NCBI GenBank assembly: GCA_945863605.1
Contig: CAMAZP010000008.1
Coordinates: 41,365-105,364, forward strand
Length of the DNA stretch: 64,000 bases
Origin: Chitinophaga pinensis
GTDB lineage: Bacteria; Bacteroidota; Bacteroidia; Flavobacteriales_D; Crocinitomicaceae
Reading direction: 5' to 3'
The translations under genes were made by a program, and so were the position numbers. Shown here piece after piece: positions 17,501 to 27,632 of the stretch. The notes under the pieces were generated by a model. That model saw nothing but the letters and a program-made list of their open reading frames with translations. It did not search any database and was not told the origin of the DNA. Every line of letters starts with the position of its first letter. Position 1 is the first letter of the stretch.

Positions 17501-18309
17501 TTCAAAAAATCATTAATTACGAAGATTTGCAATTGGAATACTTTGTGAAAGGAACAGGACCGAATGTTATTTTTTGTATGCATGGGCACAGTAAATCACC
17601 TTATGATTTTGAGTTTTTAGCCAACGAAAATCGCACCATAATTTCACTTCATTTATTTTACCACGGAAATTCTCATTTTCCAGAAAGTCGAATTGAGAAA
17701 AACCCATTACAAGTTCACGAGTTTAAAGCTCTAATTGACTTGCTTTTAGAGAGAGAAAAAGTAGAGAAATTTCACACGCTTGCATTTTCACAAGGTGGAC
17801 GTTTTGTTCTTTCCATTCTACCACTTTATGCTCCACGAATCATAAGCGTTCAATTGATTTCACCCGACGGAATGGACAATAATAGCTTCTACAATAGAAC
17901 ATCCAGAAAAAAATGGGCAAGAAAGTTATTTAGTAGTTGGGAAAGTAATCCAAAATCAATAATGAAATTTGCTTACATAGGTAAAAAACTAAGATTGGTA
18001 AGACCAAAAGTCTATCAATTCATGGAAAATCTTACGGCTAATCCCGAAACATTTCAGCGTGCTTCTAAAACTTGGAGAGGATTTCGATTTGTCCAACCGG
18101 ACGAAGCAGAAATCTCAAAAGCACTCGAAAACTATAAAATTCCCTTTAAAATCATTATGGGAAAATTCGATCAAGTCATACGTCCTGCTCAAGCTTACTC
18201 CTTTGCTAAACGGATTAAACAAGAATCAAGGATAATTGAAATTGATTGTGGTCATGATTTTTTTAATGACAAGTACAGAGCAATGTTGGAAAATGTTTTG
18301 GTGTTTTAA
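17497..18309 (+). CDS. alpha/beta-hydrolase-fold protein
   Basis: A 270-residue cytosolic alpha/beta hydrolase. Seen: oxyanion strand VIFCMHGHSKSPYDFEF, nucleophile elbow LAFSQGGRFVLS with Ser98, a likely acid residue in IIMGKFDQVIRP, and the catalytic His in IEIDCGHDFF near the C-terminus, so the triad looks complete. No signal peptide. The start is GTG at 17497, overlapping the TGA stop of the rhomboid-like gene by 4 bp; the next in-frame ATG would cut into the fold. Substrate unknown. The overlap suggests a job linked to the membrane protein upstream, but that is inference. Confidence 0.82.
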   Translation: MIQKIINYEDLQLEYFVKGTGPNVIFCMHGHSKSPYDFEFLANENRTIISLHLFYHGNSHFPESRIEKNPLQVHEFKALIDLLLEREKVEKFHTLAFSQGGRFVLSILPLYAPRIISVQLISPDGMDNNSFYNRTSRKKWARKLFSSWESNPKSIMKFAYIGKKLRLVRPKVYQFMENLTANPETFQRASKTWRGFRFVQPDEAEISKALENYKIPFKIIMGKFDQVIRPAQAYSFAKRIKQESRIIEIDCGHDFFNDKYRAMLENVLVF

Positions 18310-18530
18310 ATAACGGACTTTAGGACTCCAACCGGGCTGAAGGAATTTAGGGTACTTGGACTTTATGAGGGAATGATGTTACAATATTTTGTGTTTAAGA
18401 AATAGTACTTTTAGTTATTTCTTTTGATAGATATTCTATTAATATAGTTTTCTTTCGTTCAAAGAGTCACATTTTTATCAAATCACTTTATTTTAAATCA
18501 ACTTTATTCTTACCTTAAAGTAAAAATTAT

Positions 18531-18890
18531 ATGACAAAGGACGAATTAGGAAAATGGGGTGAAGATTTTGCAACGAATTTTTTACTTCAAAATGGTTATT
18601 CTATAGTGGAAAGAAATGTGCGTTTTAAAAAGTATGAAATTGATATCATTGCAGAAAAAGAAAATGAATTAATAGTAGTTGAAGTAAAAGCAAGAAATAC
18701 TGCTGAAATTGGTGAACCTTGGCGGGCTGTTACTAAATCAAAGCAAAGACAAATTATTACAGTTGCTGATTATTACGTACAGAAAAATCATATTGATAAA
18801 GATGTTCGATTTGATATTATTTCAATTGTACACAATAATTACCGTACAAATCTGGAACATATTGCTGGTGCTTTTGATACACTTAAGTAA
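18531..18890 (+). CDS. YraN-family (UPF0102) endonuclease-like protein
   Basis: A 119-residue protein of the YraN/UPF0102 family, with a restriction-endonuclease-like fold related to Holliday-junction resolvases. Seen: GKWGEDFATNFLLQNGYSIVERNVRF, then the metal-binding-type core EIDIIAEKENELIVVEVKAR (D, ExK pattern), AVTKSKQRQIITVADYYV and VRFDIISIV. Length is typical (about 120). The cellular role of YraN proteins is not established. It is separated by 220 bp from the hydrolase gene upstream and by 113 bp from gmhA downstream. Confidence 0.9.
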   Translation: MTKDELGKWGEDFATNFLLQNGYSIVERNVRFKKYEIDIIAEKENELIVVEVKARNTAEIGEPWRAVTKSKQRQIITVADYYVQKNHIDKDVRFDIISIVHNNYRTNLEHIAGAFDTLK

Positions 18891-18957
18891 AATCTATCCT
18901 AAAAGGATTAAAATTGTGTTTGAAATTATTATTGAATTTATAAAACAGAAATACAAC

Positions 18958-18990
18958 TTGATTTCTAAAAATTAAAAAATACTACATTTG
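18958..18990 (+). promoter_or_regulatory. candidate promoter for gmhA
   Basis: TTG (18958-18960), a 22-nt spacer and TACATTTG (18983-18990) fit the Bacteroidota -33/-7 pattern. The -7 element ends 13 bp before the first ATG of gmhA. Confidence 0.42.
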
Positions 18991-19003
18991 ATATCAAAAA
19001 AAG

Positions 19004-19582
19004 ATGATGCAACTCGAAGAACAAATCCGTCAAGAATTTCAAGAATCACAGCTTGTTTTGGAGCAATTTCAAACTGCAGAAAATTTTTCCAAAATTGCTG
19101 AAGCAATTCGATGGATGAGTGAAGCAATTATTTCAGGAAATAAAATTATTAGTTGTGGTAATGGTGGTTCGATGGCTGATTCAATGCACTTTGCAGAAGA
19201 ATTGAGTGGACGTTTTCGTGGTGACCGAAAAGCGCTTGCTGCTGTTTCAATTTCAGATCCAACACATATTAGTTGTGTCGCAAATGACTATGGTTATGAT
19301 TTTATCTTTTCTCGGTATGTAGAAGCACTAGGCAAATCAGGCGATATTTTACTCGGTATTTCAACTTCAGGAAATTCGGCAAATGTCATTCGTGCAGTAG
19401 AAATTGCGCAAAAACTAGGAATGAAAACCATTGTTTTAACAGGAAAAGACGGTGGTAAATTGGCGCAATTAGCTGACTTAGAAATTCGTGCACCTCATTC
19501 AACTTACGCTGATAGAGCACAAGAAATTCACATTAAGGTAATTCATAATTTGATTTTGGGAATTGAATCATCAGTGAAGTAA
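19004..19582 (+). CDS. gmhA: sedoheptulose 7-phosphate isomerase
   Basis: GmhA turns sedoheptulose 7-phosphate into D-glycero-D-manno-heptose 7-phosphate, the first step to ADP-heptose for lipopolysaccharide. The 192 residues match the E. coli length. Seen: SIS-domain phosphate-binding [22 protein letters not shown], with the metal-ligand type His and Glu in HFAEE, then [47 protein letters not shown], and the C-terminal QEIHIKVIH with the conserved Gln and His. Two adjacent ATG codons (19004 and 19007) are possible starts. No other heptose pathway gene is nearby, so it may be a stand-alone copy. DiaA-like SIS proteins are an alternative, but the conserved C-terminus favours GmhA. Confidence 0.9.
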   Translation: MMQLEEQIRQEFQESQLVLEQFQTAENFSKIAEAIRWMSEAIISGNKIISCGNGGSMADSMHFAEELSGRFRGDRKALAAVSISDPTHISCVANDYGYDFIFSRYVEALGKSGDILLGISTSGNSANVIRAVEIAQKLGMKTIVLTGKDGGKLAQLADLEIRAPHSTYADRAQEIHIKVIHNLILGIESSVK

Positions 19583-19664
19583 TAAAGTTTTAATAAATAT
19601 AAAATCCTAAATTTGTTCAACGCTTAAAAATGGTATCATCATCACTCAAAACAACTTGAAATTC

Positions 19665-21791
19665 ATGAATAGAATTGACTTTTCTAACTATTCGTTTAAA
19701 GCTTTAAAAACGGAATCCAAAAACGAACCGACTTTTGAAACGGCAGAGAAAATAACGCTGAAACCAAGTTATACCAAAGAAGACACTGCTAATTTTATTC
19801 ATACAAAATATCGTTCGGGTTTTGCGCCTTTTTTAGGTGGACCTTACGCTTCAATGTATGTTTCAAAACCGTGGACCATTCGCCAATACGCAGGATTTTC
19901 AACAGCTGAAGAATCAAATGCATTTTATAGAAGAAATCTTGCTGCCGGTCAAAAAGGTCTTTCAGTAGCTTTCGATTTAGCGACGCATAGAGGCTATGAT
20001 TCTGACCACGAACGTGTAGTTGGTGATGTTGGAAAAGCAGGAGTTGCAATCGATTCCATCGAAGATATGAAAATATTATTCGATCAAATTCCACTAGGAG
20101 AAATGTCAGTTTCGATGACAATGAACGGTGCTGTTTTACCAATTATGGCTTTCTATATTGCAGCTGCAATCGAACAAAATGTGGTTATTTCAGAACTAGC
20201 TGGTACAATTCAAAATGACATATTAAAGGAGTTCATGGTGCGAAATACGTACATCTATCCTCCAACGCCTTCGATGCGAATTATAGCGGATATTTTTGAA
20301 TTTACCTCGCAAAAAATGCCCAAATTCAATTCGATTTCAATTTCGGGCTATCACATGCAAGAAGCGGGAGCAACGGCTGCAATTGAGTTGGCCTACACTT
20401 TAGCTGATGGTTTGGAATACATTCGCACTGGATTGAAAGCAGGTTTAAAAATTGATGAATTTGCTCCACGTTTAAGTTTTTTCTGGGCAATCGGAATGAA
20501 CCACCACATGGAAATTGCCAAAATGCGCGCAGGTCGTTTGTTATGGTCGAAATTGGTACAAGAATTCAATCCAACAAGTCAAAAATCATTGGCTTTACGC
20601 ACGCATTGTCAAACTTCAGGTTGGTCATTAACCGAACAAGATCCTTTTAATAACGTAGCTAGAACTTGCATTGAAGCTTTAGCTGCAGCATTAGGAGGAA
20701 CACAATCTTTGCACACAAATGCATTGGATGAAGCAATTGCTTTACCGACAGATTTTTCTGCACGAATTGCAAGAAATACACAAATCTATTTACAGCAAGA
20801 AACTGGGATAACACGTTTCATTGATCCTTACGCTGGCAGTTATTATGTCGAATCGTTGACGAATGAATTGGTAAACGAAGCTTGGAAATTGATTCAAGAA
20901 GTGGAAGAATTGGGTGGAATGGCGAAGGCTATTGAAACTGGAATTCCAAAAATGCGCATTGAAGAAGCTGCGGCAAGAAAACAAGCACGCATTGATTCTG
21001 GAAAAGATATAATCGTTGGCGTAAATCGCTTTGAACACAATGAAGCTTCACAAATCGAGATTTTGGAAGTGGACAATGCAAAAGTGAAAGATTCCCAAAT
21101 CAAACGTTTGCAAGAAGTTAAATCGAATCGCAATAGCGAAAACGTAAAAGTATTATTACAAGAATTGGAGGATGCAGCAAGAAATTCTACTGGAAATTTA
21201 TTAGAAATAGCCGTTCGTTGTGCACAAGCGCGTTGTACTTTAGGTGAAATTTCTACCGCTCTTGAAAATGTTTACGGTCGTTATACTGCTACAATTCGTT
21301 CAATCAGTGGTGTTTATTCAAAAGAAGCTATGAAAGATGAAGATTTTGCAAAAGCAATGGAATTGGTTGAAACTTTCGCTAAACTAGAAGGTCGTCGTCC
21401 GCGAATTATGATTGCAAAAATGGGACAAGATGGCCACGACCGTGGAGCAAAAGTAATTGCAACTTCCTTTGCAGATATTGGTTTTGATGTAGACATAGGT
21501 CCTTTATTTCAAACTCCAGAAGAAGCAGCGCGACAAGCAGTTGAAAACGATGTACATATTTTAGGTGTATCATCTTTGGCTGCAGGACATAAAACCCTTG
21601 TGCCCTCAGTAATTTCTGAATTAGAAAAAATGGGTAGATCCGATATTATGGTAGTTGCTGGTGGGGTGATTCCACAACAAGATTATGACTTTTTATATGA
21701 GCTTGGAGTATTTGGTATTTATGGTCCAGGTACTAAAATTGCAAAGGCAGCACAAGATATATTGAACCTACTTATTCAAAGCCACGAATAA
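19665..21791 (+). CDS. methylmalonyl-CoA mutase, large (alpha) subunit
   Basis: A B12-dependent mutase interconverting methylmalonyl-CoA and succinyl-CoA in propionate and odd-chain or branched-chain catabolism. The 708 residues hold the TIM-barrel CoA-binding half ([91 protein letters not shown]). The C-terminal cobalamin-binding domain carries [14 protein letters not shown], with the axial His near residue 590, and VVAGGVIP. I chose ATG at 19665; an in-frame TTG at 19656 adds three residues. Bacteroidota usually pair this with a smaller beta subunit encoded next door, but no such gene is adjacent here, so the partner is elsewhere or the enzyme works alone. A TAAATTTG at 19608-19615 is a possible -7 element. 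Confidence 0.95.
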   Translation: MNRIDFSNYSFKALKTESKNEPTFETAEKITLKPSYTKEDTANFIHTKYRSGFAPFLGGPYASMYVSKPWTIRQYAGFSTAEESNAFYRRNLAAGQKGLSVAFDLATHRGYDSDHERVVGDVGKAGVAIDSIEDMKILFDQIPLGEMSVSMTMNGAVLPIMAFYIAAAIEQNVVISELAGTIQNDILKEFMVRNTYIYPPTPSMRIIADIFEFTSQKMPKFNSISISGYHMQEAGATAAIELAYTLADGLEYIRTGLKAGLKIDEFAPRLSFFWAIGMNHHMEIAKMRAGRLLWSKLVQEFNPTSQKSLALRTHCQTSGWSLTEQDPFNNVARTCIEALAAALGGTQSLHTNALDEAIALPTDFSARIARNTQIYLQQETGITRFIDPYAGSYYVESLTNELVNEAWKLIQEVEELGGMAKAIETGIPKMRIEEAAARKQARIDSGKDIIVGVNRFEHNEASQIEILEVDNAKVKDSQIKRLQEVKSNRNSENVKVLLQELEDAARNSTGNLLEIAVRCAQARCTLGEISTALENVYGRYTATIRSISGVYSKEAMKDEDFAKAMELVETFAKLEGRRPRIMIAKMGQDGHDRGAKVIATSFADIGFDVDIGPLFQTPEEAARQAVENDVHILGVSSLAAGHKTLVPSVISELEKMGRSDIMVVAGGVIPQQDYDFLYELGVFGIYGPGTKIAKAAQDILNLLIQSHE

Positions 21792-21845
21792 TTTTGTAAA
21801 TTCGGCACAATAATTGAAAACCGCAAAGTATTAAAATTGAAAAAC

Positions 21846-22997
21846 ATGAAAACTACTTTACTATTTCGTCTGACATTGTTACTTACAATCACTTTATTGA
21901 CTGGAGTTTCTTTTGGACAAAAACCTTCATTAAGTATGAAATCCAACAAAAGAATTTTAACGCTAGATGAAGAGGATGACAGTCCTGGTAACAACACGGT
22001 TAAGTTGGACGCTACTTTTATTCCAGCTGGAACAAAAAAAATTGGGACTTTATGGACTATCTCAGGTATTCAAGATAAAGATTGGGAAGTAATTGGTGGT
22101 ACATTAAATTCACCCTCTGTTGAATTAAAATTTAAAAAAGTTGGTAATTACGATGTTACTGTTACAACAACTTATTCTGTAAAGGTAAAACTCAAAAATG
22201 GTGAATTTGAAGAAGAGGAAACAGATATTGAAGTTGAGGAAGAAGCATTCATAACTGTTACTAATAATTTAGATGAATTAACCCAAATACATGCTGATAG
22301 TAATTTTGTTAAATTGGTTAAAAAATCTGCTGATTATGTAGTAAAACCCAAATTTGCGGGTGATCCAACTCCAACTATATTCTTGGCTAAAGGATATTAT
22401 GGTATGTACAGAAAAGATATTAAAGACCCACTAATTAACGAACCTTATGATGAAGCAATTAATGCAGTAGCCTCTGCAATAGAAATGGATCAAAATGGAA
22501 TTTTTTATGTTCCTGTTCATAAAATGTGGCTGAATAATTTTCAAACCGAAATTTTGAATAATGAAATTTTATTCAAATTAGAAAATCAATATGGATATCC
22601 CTCATTTTATCAAGGAAATCCTAGCAAAGAATTAATTTTATTAGATGAATTGAAAGAAGGAATTGATCTATATCTTTCGATCACTAAAAGTCAAATTGCT
22701 GTAAAATTTCTTGAAGCTGCAATACGATTTAAAGCGAAAGACACCAAAACAGCAAATTCAATCTGGAAAGTTGAAATTCCAAACATATTGAAATTAAAAA
22801 ATATTGATAAGTTCACAGAAGCTGATAAATTAGCATTAAAAACAGGCGTATTGTTGTCTGCTCAAATTCTTCCAACTATTGAAAAAAATAATACCAATTC
22901 TTGCTTATTGTTGAATAAGATTAAAGAATGGTTTGGAGATGATAAAGACTTCATTACATTTTATGAAGAAAAAATGAAAAGTTGTATAGAGCAATAA
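21846..22997 (+). CDS. exported protein of unknown function with a PKD-like N-terminal region
   Basis: I do not recognise the family. The 383-residue product has a clear signal peptide (LLFRLTLLLTITLLTGVSFG, cleavage near residue 24). An acidic stretch (LDEEDDSPGNN) follows, then a short beta-rich part resembling a PKD or Ig domain (TLWTISGIQDKDWEVIGG ... VGNYDVTVTTTYSV), then an acidic spacer. The rest is mostly alpha-helical (about residues 150-383) and has no T9SS tail, so the protein is probably periplasmic. I chose ATG at 21846; an in-frame TTG at 21837 adds three residues. It starts 54 bp after the mutase and ends in a strong terminator, so it may be the last gene of that transcript. 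Confidence 0.75.
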   Translation: MKTTLLFRLTLLLTITLLTGVSFGQKPSLSMKSNKRILTLDEEDDSPGNNTVKLDATFIPAGTKKIGTLWTISGIQDKDWEVIGGTLNSPSVELKFKKVGNYDVTVTTTYSVKVKLKNGEFEEEETDIEVEEEAFITVTNNLDELTQIHADSNFVKLVKKSADYVVKPKFAGDPTPTIFLAKGYYGMYRKDIKDPLINEPYDEAINAVASAIEMDQNGIFYVPVHKMWLNNFQTEILNNEILFKLENQYGYPSFYQGNPSKELILLDELKEGIDLYLSITKSQIAVKFLEAAIRFKAKDTKTANSIWKVEIPNILKLKNIDKFTEADKLALKTGVLLSAQILPTIEKNNTNSCLLLNKIKEWFGDDKDFITFYEEKMKSCIEQ

Positions 22998-23020
22998 TAA
23001 CACTCTTATCTTAATAAATT

Positions 23021-23053
23021 AAAAAAAAGAAACCGTATTGGTTTCTTTTTTTT
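23021..23053 (+). terminator. rho-independent terminator
   Basis: A 14-bp perfect inverted repeat (23021-23034 and 23040-23053), core gaaacc/ggtttc, with a 5-nt loop and a run of ten T. It is 23 bp after the stop of the exported protein gene and ends 15 bp before the next start. Confidence 0.85.
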
Positions 23054-23067
23054 TTGCAGTTTTGAAT

Positions 23068-23367
23068 ATGAAAAAATTAAAGTTATTCTTTGCTAGCAAG
23101 TACATCAGAAACAAGTATTTTATTACTTTCTTTGTCTTTATCGTTTACTTTCTTTTTTTGGATGATATGGATATTTTCATGTTGATGAAACAAAAAAATA
23201 AACTAAACAAGATTAAAGATCAAAAAATAGAAATGACAAGTCAATTAAATGAAACTAGAAAAGAATTGAAAATGTTAAATGATTTGAATAGCTTAGAAGC
23301 ATATGCTCGATCAAAAAAATTCTTCAAACTAAAAGATGAAGACATTTTTGTCATATCTTATGAGTGA
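23068..23367 (+). CDS. DivIC/FtsB-like septum formation initiator protein
   Basis: A 99-residue single-pass membrane protein. A short basic N-terminus is followed by a transmembrane helix at about residues 19-33 (FITFFVFIVYFLFL). A charged coiled coil follows (KQKNKLNKIKDQKIEMTSQ, then LNETRKELKMLNDLN), and then the family-like ending LEAYARSKKFFKLKDEDIFVI. This layout matches FtsB/DivIC, which bridge early and late cell-division proteins. I chose ATG at 23068; the reading frame upstream is inside the terminator hairpin. The upstream terminator leaves its promoter unclear: read-through or an unseen element. Confidence 0.82.
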   Translation: MKKLKLFFASKYIRNKYFITFFVFIVYFLFLDDMDIFMLMKQKNKLNKIKDQKIEMTSQLNETRKELKMLNDLNSLEAYARSKKFFKLKDEDIFVISYE

Positions 23368-23450
23368 TTTCAATTAATGAAAATAGTTACGAAAAAGGAA
23401 CACCACTAATCACATTCGAACATCAAAACAAATTAGCATCAAAAAACTAT

Positions 23451-25043
23451 CTACACTTCGAGCATAAACTCTGATGTTTTATGGAAAGTTAAATCTGGAT
23501 AATCTTTTTCTGCCATTTGCAATAAGAAGGTAGTTTCAGCAAGGAAAACTAAATTATTATCTTTGTCTAAGGCTAAGTAATTTGATTTAGCGCGTTTGAA
23601 TGATTCTAATTGTTCTTGATTGTCAGTCGTAATCCAACAAGCTTTGAAGTAATTTCTTGGAACAAAACGACAATTAGCACCATACTCATGAATCAAACGA
23701 TGATTAATTACCTCAAACTGTAATTGACCAACAGTACCAACTATTTTTCGATTACCTGGCTGTTGGATAAATAATTGCGCCACTCCTTCATCGATTAATT
23801 GACGAATACCCTTTTCCAATTGCTTGGTTTTCATTGGATCTAGGTTCTCCAATTCTTGAAAAATTTCAGGTGAGAAACTGGGAATTCCCTTGTACATCAT
23901 AACTTCACCTTCCGTCATTGTGTCACCAATTTTAAAATTCCCTGTATCGTATAATCCAACTACATCGCCCGGATAAGCTTCATCAATTACACTTTTATCT
24001 TGTGCCATAAACGAAGTTGGATTAGGGAACTTCATCTTTTTCTCATTGCGAACATGATAATAAAAAGTGTTGCGTTCAAATTTACCTGAAACGACACGCA
24101 AGAAAGCAATTCTGTCGCGGTGTTTTGGGTCTAGATTAGCATGTATTTTAAATACAAAACCACTGAATTTATCTTCATTTGGTTCCACTTTTCTTTTGTC
24201 AGATTCTCTACCTCGCGGAGAAGGTGAAATTTCACAAAAGGTATTTAATAATTCGCGAACACCAAAATTGTTAACAGCAGAACCAAAGAAAACAGGGGCA
24301 ACATCACCTGCCAAATAATTTTCTCGATCAAAGGGATTATAAACTCCTTCAATTGTTTCAAGTTCATCACGTAATTCTTCAGCCGGTTTTTCACCAACAA
24401 TTTCGTCTAATGCTTCATCATTGATATCAGAAATGGAAACCACATCGTCAGATATTTTAGTCTTATTAGCTGAAAATAAATTCAAGCCTTTTTGATAAAT
24501 ATTATAAACCCCTTGAAAACGATCTCCCATTCCGATTGGCCAAGTTAAAGGGCGAACATTGATATCGAGTGTTTTCTCTAATTCATCAAGTAATTCAAAT
24601 GGATCTTTACCATCTCGGTCCATTTTATTGATGAAAATAATCACTGGTGTTTTACGCATACGACAAACTTCCATCAGTTTTTTCGTTTGCTCTTCAACAC
24701 CATTTGCACAGTCAATTACTAAAATTACACTATCAACTGCTGTTAAAGTTCTAAAAGTATCCTCTGCGAAATCCTTGTGACCTGGCGTGTCGAGAATGTT
24801 TATTTGTTTTTCATTGTATTCAAAAGCCATAACGGAAGTAGCAACAGAAATTCCTCTTTGTTTTTCAATTTCCATGAAATCAGAAGTCGCCGTTTTTTTG
24901 ATTTTATTATTTTTCACTGCTCCAGCAGTTTGGATTGCGCCACCAAAAAGCAAAAGTTTTTCTGTCAAAGTAGTTTTACCAGCATCTGGGTGAGAAATAA
25001 TACCGAAAGTTCGGCGTTTTTCAATTGCTTCAAGGTTTTTCAT
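23451..25043 (-). CDS. prfC: peptide chain release factor 3
   Basis: RF3 is a translational GTPase that recycles RF1 and RF2 from the ribosome after peptide release. The 530 residues match the family length. Seen: G1 [16 protein letters not shown], then the switch region [17 protein letters not shown]3 [13 protein letters not shown] and G4 FINKMDRDG. The RF3-specific insert and C-terminal domains follow, with [12 protein letters not shown] and [17 protein letters not shown]. This distinguishes it from EF-G and BipA. It is monocistronic and preceded by one of the best-spaced promoter matches in the window. Confidence 0.96.
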   Translation of the reverse strand: MKNLEAIEKRRTFGIISHPDAGKTTLTEKLLLFGGAIQTAGAVKNNKIKKTATSDFMEIEKQRGISVATSVMAFEYNEKQINILDTPGHKDFAEDTFRTLTAVDSVILVIDCANGVEEQTKKLMEVCRMRKTPVIIFINKMDRDGKDPFELLDELEKTLDINVRPLTWPIGMGDRFQGVYNIYQKGLNLFSANKTKISDDVVSISDINDEALDEIVGEKPAEELRDELETIEGVYNPFDRENYLAGDVAPVFFGSAVNNFGVRELLNTFCEISPSPRGRESDKRKVEPNEDKFSGFVFKIHANLDPKHRDRIAFLRVVSGKFERNTFYYHVRNEKKMKFPNPTSFMAQDKSVIDEAYPGDVVGLYDTGNFKIGDTMTEGEVMMYKGIPSFSPEIFQELENLDPMKTKQLEKGIRQLIDEGVAQLFIQQPGNRKIVGTVGQLQFEVINHRLIHEYGANCRFVPRNYFKACWITTDNQEQLESFKRAKSNYLALDKDNNLVFLAETTFLLQMAEKDYPDLTFHKTSEFMLEV

Positions 25044-25059
25044 GAAAAATTTTTAATTT

Positions 25060-25091
25060 CAAATTTAAATTCTCAGATTTTCTTTTCTCAA
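25060..25091 (-). promoter_or_regulatory. candidate promoter for prfC
   Basis: On the minus strand, TTG (25089-25091), a 21-nt spacer and TAAATTTG (25060-25067) match the Bacteroidota -33/-7 pattern. The prfC ATG lies 16 bp downstream. Confidence 0.5.
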
Positions 25092-25323
25092 TAAATTTTA
25101 GAGTTTCAAGAATTAAAAATCGTTTTTTATACTTTTCTTTTTTTCTTGACAAAAAAGAAACACCACGAAGTAGCAGCGAATCTAAAAAAGTCAAGGCTTT
25201 AAATTTTGTTTTTTTCGGCTATTATTTGTTTTATCATTTTTAACTTCAGCTTAAATTCAATTTAAAAATGCTAACAATTTTGAAACTAGATTTTTTAACC
25301 TCCTAATTTATATTAATAAAAAA
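25092..25323. other. intergenic stretch between the prfC promoter and the ndk terminator
   Basis: AT-rich, with T-runs and A-runs (for example around 25132-25165 and 25205-25220). I see no ORF, RNA gene or convincing repeat. It probably holds only spacer DNA. Confidence 0.6.
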
Positions 25324-25340
25324 GACCGCATCGAGCGGTC
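25324..25340 (-). terminator. rho-independent terminator after ndk
   Basis: gaccgc (25324-25329) and gcggtc (25335-25340) with a 5-nt loop, followed on the minus transcript by TTTTTTATT. It lies 28 bp past the ndk stop. Confidence 0.82.
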
Positions 25341-25367
25341 CTATTTCTATAAAAGTAGTCTAAACTA

Positions 25368-25787
25368 TTAGAAAATCTCAGCAGCTGAAAAATGGAATTC
25401 ACCTTCGATTGCAGCATTTTCGTCAGAATCTGAACCGTGAACGGCATTTTTAGCTTTACTCTCAGCGTATGCTTTACGGATAGTACCTTCAGCTGCATCT
25501 GCTGGATCTGTAGAACCGATTAAAGCTCTGAAATCTACTACTGCATTTTCTTTCTCAAGTATTGCTGCAACGATTGGACCAGAAGTCATATATTCAACCA
25601 ATTCTCCGTAGAATGGACGCTCAGCGTGTACTTCGTAGAATTTTTTCGCTTGGTCTTCGCTCAAACGAGTGTATTTCATTGCTTTGATAGTGAATCCTGC
25701 ATCTGTAATCATTTGTAGGATATTTCCGATGTTACCGCTTTCGATTGCATCTGGTTTTAACATTGTAAATGTGCGATTTGTTGCCAT
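25368..25787 (-). CDS. ndk: nucleoside diphosphate kinase
   Basis: Ndk transfers the gamma phosphate of ATP to other nucleoside diphosphates through a phosphohistidine. The 139 residues match the bacterial family. Seen: the start [47 protein letters not shown], the phosphate-binding [20 protein letters not shown], and the active-site NAVHGSDS with His117. The start ATG at 25787 gives the expected N-terminus. Monocistronic, with a strong terminator. Confidence 0.97.
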   Translation of the reverse strand: MATNRTFTMLKPDAIESGNIGNILQMITDAGFTIKAMKYTRLSEDQAKKFYEVHAERPFYGELVEYMTSGPIVAAILEKENAVVDFRALIGSTDPADAAEGTIRKAYAESKAKNAVHGSDSDENAAIEGEFHFSAAEIF

Positions 25788-25807
25788 GTTTTATCTAAAT
25801 TTGATTG

Positions 25808-25815
25808 CAAAGATA
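25808..25815 (-). promoter_or_regulatory. candidate -7 element for ndk
   Basis: TATCTTTG on the minus strand, 21 bp before the ndk start, matches TAnnTTTG. No clear -33 TTG sits at the right distance. Confidence 0.33.
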
Positions 25816-25909
25816 GTGATTTTAAAACGCTTTGAAAAATATGTATTCTACAATATTCTTTAAAATTCTATTTGTATTTTCTTTTTTACCTTTGAAATAA
25901 AAGACACGA

Positions 25910-26476
25910 ATGAAATTACTACTCTTATTTGGAATAATTTCCTCAGTATTAATTGTTGGTTCAATTTTTCTGTTTTTTATAGCAATCCTAAAAAAGAAAA
26001 TGTCTTTTTTCTACTTTTCATTGATACTTTCTTTTTTAGGTTTAGGTATTGGAATTTACTCAGGCTTTAACTTTATTTATAAATCCTATTCAAAAATTTC
26101 AAAATCTTTAGAACCCCGCACAAATGAAGAAATTTATGAAGCAATTTTTATGGGGATTCCAAATAAATGTACCGTTGTATTAGAAGCCCAAGATCAAATT
26201 TTTCCAATAATTGATGTAGCAATCTATCTTCATTTTAAAACTTGTGATGCTGAATTGAATAGAATTTTAAAACAACAAAAATATGAAGTGGGTATTCTCT
26301 CAATAACCGAAGTGGATGCCACTTCTAATTCCATGGATCCCGATTGGTTTGAACTATCAAAAATGGGTGATTCAATTTATGTCTACACCTATAAAAAGGA
26401 TGATTTTAGCAACTATCAAACTTTATACGTTTCAAAAAAGAGGGACGAAGTTTATTGCATTGATGTTTGGGAATAG
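25910..26476 (+). CDS. small membrane protein of unknown function
   Basis: I do not recognise the family. The 188 residues begin with two hydrophobic helices (about 3-27, LLLFGIISSVLIVGSIFLFF, and 32-54, FYFSLILSFLGLGIGIY). A soluble C-terminal domain of about 125 residues follows, with two cysteines (IPNKCTVVLEAQ and HFKTCDAELNRIL) and a mixed alpha/beta pattern (IDVAIYLHF, SIYVYTYKK). No catalytic motif is visible. It is divergent from ndk, with 122 bp between the starts. Confidence 0.7.
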   Translation: MKLLLLFGIISSVLIVGSIFLFFIAILKKKMSFFYFSLILSFLGLGIGIYSGFNFIYKSYSKISKSLEPRTNEEIYEAIFMGIPNKCTVVLEAQDQIFPIIDVAIYLHFKTCDAELNRILKQQKYEVGILSITEVDATSNSMDPDWFELSKMGDSIYVYTYKKDDFSNYQTLYVSKKRDEVYCIDVWE

Positions 26477-26789
26477 TTTTATTTTAAAAGTTACTTGTAT
26501 CTTATCATTAAAAAAGTACATGTTTATAGCAAATAAATTAAGTTTATTTTATCATTATTTAGTTTTTTCCCAATCAATAGAAATTAATAGGGAAAAGAGA
26601 AATTATTTTTGGAATTTTATTAATCAAAAAGAGTAATAATCAATGCAAAAAAATAAATTGAATAATTTGATTGAGAATAGTACCTGCAAAGGTTATTCTA
26701 ACTACATTCTAAATTGAAATTGAAAATAATTCCTTGAATATTTTGAAGTTTTAGGTTGAAATCGTTTAATATTCAAATACCTTTTTGTA
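26477..26789. other. 313-bp gap between convergent genes, no gene seen
   Basis: Very AT-rich. The only open frames are extensions or out-of-frame shadows of the upstream gene with no recognisable protein. No tRNA, clear hairpin or repeat was found. Confidence 0.6.
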
Positions 26790-27530
26790 CTAATCAATTT
26801 CATATTTTAGTCGCATCGTAATGTTTGCTGTTTTGCGACGAGATGTTGTATTAAAGCTACCACCCCATTCATATTCATCAGCCGAATTTTCAGCTGTGAT
26901 TTGAAAAACTCCCATTTCAGCTGTTTTTAATTTACCTAATGATCCACCTGCATTTTCAGCAATTTTCTCGGCTCTATTAAAAGCATCTTTTGTTGCTTGT
27001 TCAATCATTTTTAATTTTAACTCAGCTAGTTTTGTGTAATAATATTCAGGAGCAAAAGAATTAAGTTCAATTCCTGCATCTATCAATTGAGATACCTCTC
27101 GTGAGGTTTTTTCGACTAATTCAACATTTTTAGATCGAACTTTCACGCCTTGTGTTAAATTGTATCCTGTAAAATAGGAAGTTCTAACACTACCATTATC
27201 ATCGTACTCATAACTAAATTCTTTTTGAATATCTGCGGCTTCAAATACAATATCTGACTCTGGAATACCTTTAGATTTTAAATAAGATTTTACTTTTCTA
27301 ACATCTGCATTCAACTCTGAATATGCTTGTTTTAAATCAAAATTCTTTTTTGAAAAATTTGCTCTCCACACAATTAAATCTGAATCGAAACTTGTTTCAC
27401 CTAATCCTGTTACACTTATAACAGGGTCTGCTTTGCCTTTTGAAAGGTAAGAATTACCTAGTATATATCCAGTTATTATTACCGAAATACTAATTAAAAT
27501 AGTTGCTACGTTTGCCTTTAAGAAATTCAT
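26790..27530 (-). CDS. SIMPL-domain (DUF541) exported or membrane-anchored protein
   Basis: A 246-residue protein with one N-terminal hydrophobic segment (VATILISISVIITGYILG), which could be a signal or an anchor. A SIMPL/DUF541 domain follows: ISVTGLGETSFDSDLIVWRA, AYSELNADVRKVKSYLKSKG, a TSYFTGYNLTQGVKVRS strand, and ATKDAFNRAEKIAENAGGSLG. The family, related to BP26/OMP28 of Brucella and E. coli YggE, is periplasmic and loosely linked to stress responses, with no fixed activity. I chose ATG at 27530; an in-frame TTG at 27539 adds three residues. It stands alone, divergent from the VOC gene. Confidence 0.87.
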   Translation of the reverse strand: MNFLKANVATILISISVIITGYILGNSYLSKGKADPVISVTGLGETSFDSDLIVWRANFSKKNFDLKQAYSELNADVRKVKSYLKSKGIPESDIVFEAADIQKEFSYEYDDNGSVRTSYFTGYNLTQGVKVRSKNVELVEKTSREVSQLIDAGIELNSFAPEYYYTKLAELKLKMIEQATKDAFNRAEKIAENAGGSLGKLKTAEMGVFQITAENSADEYEWGGSFNTTSRRKTANITMRLKYEID

Positions 27531-27632
27531 GGAATACAATTTACATTTTTACTAAATTAGAAAAAATAATGATGTTAAATTAATTTGTTATTTTTTCGTT
27601 TGAATTTCTATTTTTGTTTAAAATTAAATTGC

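Noticed and set aside
18310..18530. Possible terminator hairpin aagaaata/tatttctt at 18397-18423
   Set aside because: The 8-bp A/T-only stem with an 11-nt loop is too weak to call with confidence, and it lies 88 bp from the nearest stop.
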